Assembly: GCF_014779555.2 (NCBI RefSeq)
Contig: NZ_CP094357.1
Span: forward strand, 3,720,001 to 3,784,000
Direction of reading: 5' to 3'
Origin: Lysobacter capsici
GTDB taxonomy: Bacteria; Pseudomonadota; Gammaproteobacteria; Xanthomonadales; Xanthomonadaceae
Length of the DNA stretch: 64,000 bases
In this document: positions 63,536 to 64,000 of the stretch, piece by piece
Position numbering within the stretch: position 1 is the first letter of the stretch
How the letters are laid out: each line of letters opens with the position of its first letter
Notes under the pieces: generated by a model
Told to the model about the DNA's origin: nothing
Databases searched by the model: none
What the model saw: the letters and a program-made list of their open reading frames with translations, nothing else
Position numbers and translations under genes: made by a program

Positions 63536-64000
63536 TCACCTGCCCCGCACCGGATAACTACAACCAGAGTAGTAAACCTTGCAGTTCTCCAGCCCGTCAC
63601 TAACACACTGTTTTAAGCCCAGATCAGCGGCTCGCTCAGCCGTCGCAGCCCTCATCGACGTATATCCCGCATTTCCCGCAACAAGAACGCCGCATTGATT
63701 GTAATAAGCCAAAACAACCTCGCACTGTGTCCCACCTTTAGAACGACAGTCATTCATGGCAGCCTCTTTCGCTTTACGCTGACTTGCCATCTCCACGGCG
63801 ACACCGATGCCAGCGCTGTCTTTCGCATTGTCTACAGCAATTGCGCCCCAACGATCTTCCCAATGAACAGTTGGCGTACTAGACGAAGTCGAAGCGCCGG
63901 AATCCGACTGATAATAAGGAGAGCTTGGATTGTCGGGCGGGATGCAAAGCGGATTGTTTCCCGCAGGAATTCCCGCCGGACAACCTTGCGCTGCCGCCAG
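63536..64000 (-). CDS. DUF4189-type secreted protein, C-terminal part (runs off right edge)
   Basis: The frame is open from the edge to a TGA at 63536-63538, giving 154 residues without an N-terminus (probably a signal peptide outside the window). The segment WEDRWGAIAVDNAKDSAGIG then C-CEVVLAYYNQCGVLV, AERAADLGLKQCVSDGLENCKVYYSGCS matches the DUF4189 pattern (WGAIA, paired cysteines at both ends, spaced A-x3-A-x3-C). DUF4189 proteins are small, secreted and of unknown function, common in Xanthomonadaceae. Base composition here is noticeably less GC-rich than in the neighbouring genes. Confidence 0.72.
   Translation of the reverse strand: MAAAQGCPAGIPAGNNPLCIPPDNPSSPYYQSDSGASTSSSTPTVHWEDRWGAIAVDNAKDSAGIGVAVEMASQRKAKEAAMNDCRSKGGTQCEVVLAYYNQCGVLVAGNAGYTSMRAATAERAADLGLKQCVSDGLENCKVYYSGCSYPVRGR

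Overview
The window is high-GC chromosomal DNA from a gammaproteobacterium of the Xanthomonadaceae, most likely Lysobacter or a close relative. The main evidence is the Xanthomonas-type arginine pathway (N-acetylornithine carbamoyltransferase plus a fused acetylglutamate synthase-kinase), a perfect Clp/CRP-type operator, a FimX-like protein, a DksA with a Lys/Ala/Pro-rich tail, and abundant intergenic REPIN and GGGATTC-type repeats. Genes are densely packed and many stop/start codons overlap (ATGA, GTGA, TGATG). The genus is inferred from gene content, not from a marker sequence.

Layout. 1-431: start of a secreted, probably GH92-type, glycosidase gene leaving the left edge. 744-7281: pgaABCD operon for poly-beta-1,6-N-acetylglucosamine export, divergent from the first gene and preceded by a perfect Clp box. 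Its last gene encodes PgaD fused to a TonB C-terminal domain. 7424-9706: CocE/X-Pro-type secreted hydrolase. 10038-15583: accessory region with a Cys-rich lipoprotein and a set of leftward genes (helical protein, duplicated-module membrane protein, phage-type N-acetylmuramidase, small helical protein, lipoprotein) that I cannot match to a described system. 16066-27988: leftward argF'-argG-argE'-argAB-GNAT-argC-proS-argH-proB-proA run, with an unusual short prolyl-tRNA synthetase inserted and a dedicated inverted-repeat family filling three of its gaps. 28410-36442: housekeeping genes (cysS-sufE-MFS exporter, Zn-finger-less DksA, yidD, dihydroorotase) plus an Imm30-like orphan immunity gene. 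36439-40108: M23 peptidase, papain-fold protein and 7TM diguanylate cyclase. 40424-45149: folE2, a squalene/phytoene-synthase-like gene, mupP/gph, ubiG and mtaD. 45487-47370: efp and epmB, divergent and functionally linked. 47553-49643: FimX-like REC-PAS-degenerate GGDEF-EAL. 49974-55839: htpX, gluQ, a PHA set (two acetoacetyl-CoA reductases flanking phaR) and a second M48 protease. 55996-62549: formylglycine-enzyme-like lipoprotein, RNase D, tRNA-Ala(CGC), a secreted protein and dihydroxyacetone kinase. 62550-64000: small unknown envelope/secreted proteins, ending in a DUF4189-type gene cut by the right edge.

Themes. Biofilm and motility control recurs: a Clp site on pga, a membrane diguanylate cyclase and a FimX-like c-di-GMP effector. 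In Xanthomonadaceae Clp is c-di-GMP responsive, so these could form one circuit (inference). Envelope remodelling is also prominent (M23, M48, muramidase, MupP). The two best candidates for something undescribed are the PgaD-TonB fusion at 6073-7281, which would couple polysaccharide synthesis to proton-motive-force transduction across the periplasm, and the muramidase/duplicated-membrane-protein/lipoprotein gene set at 10860-15583.
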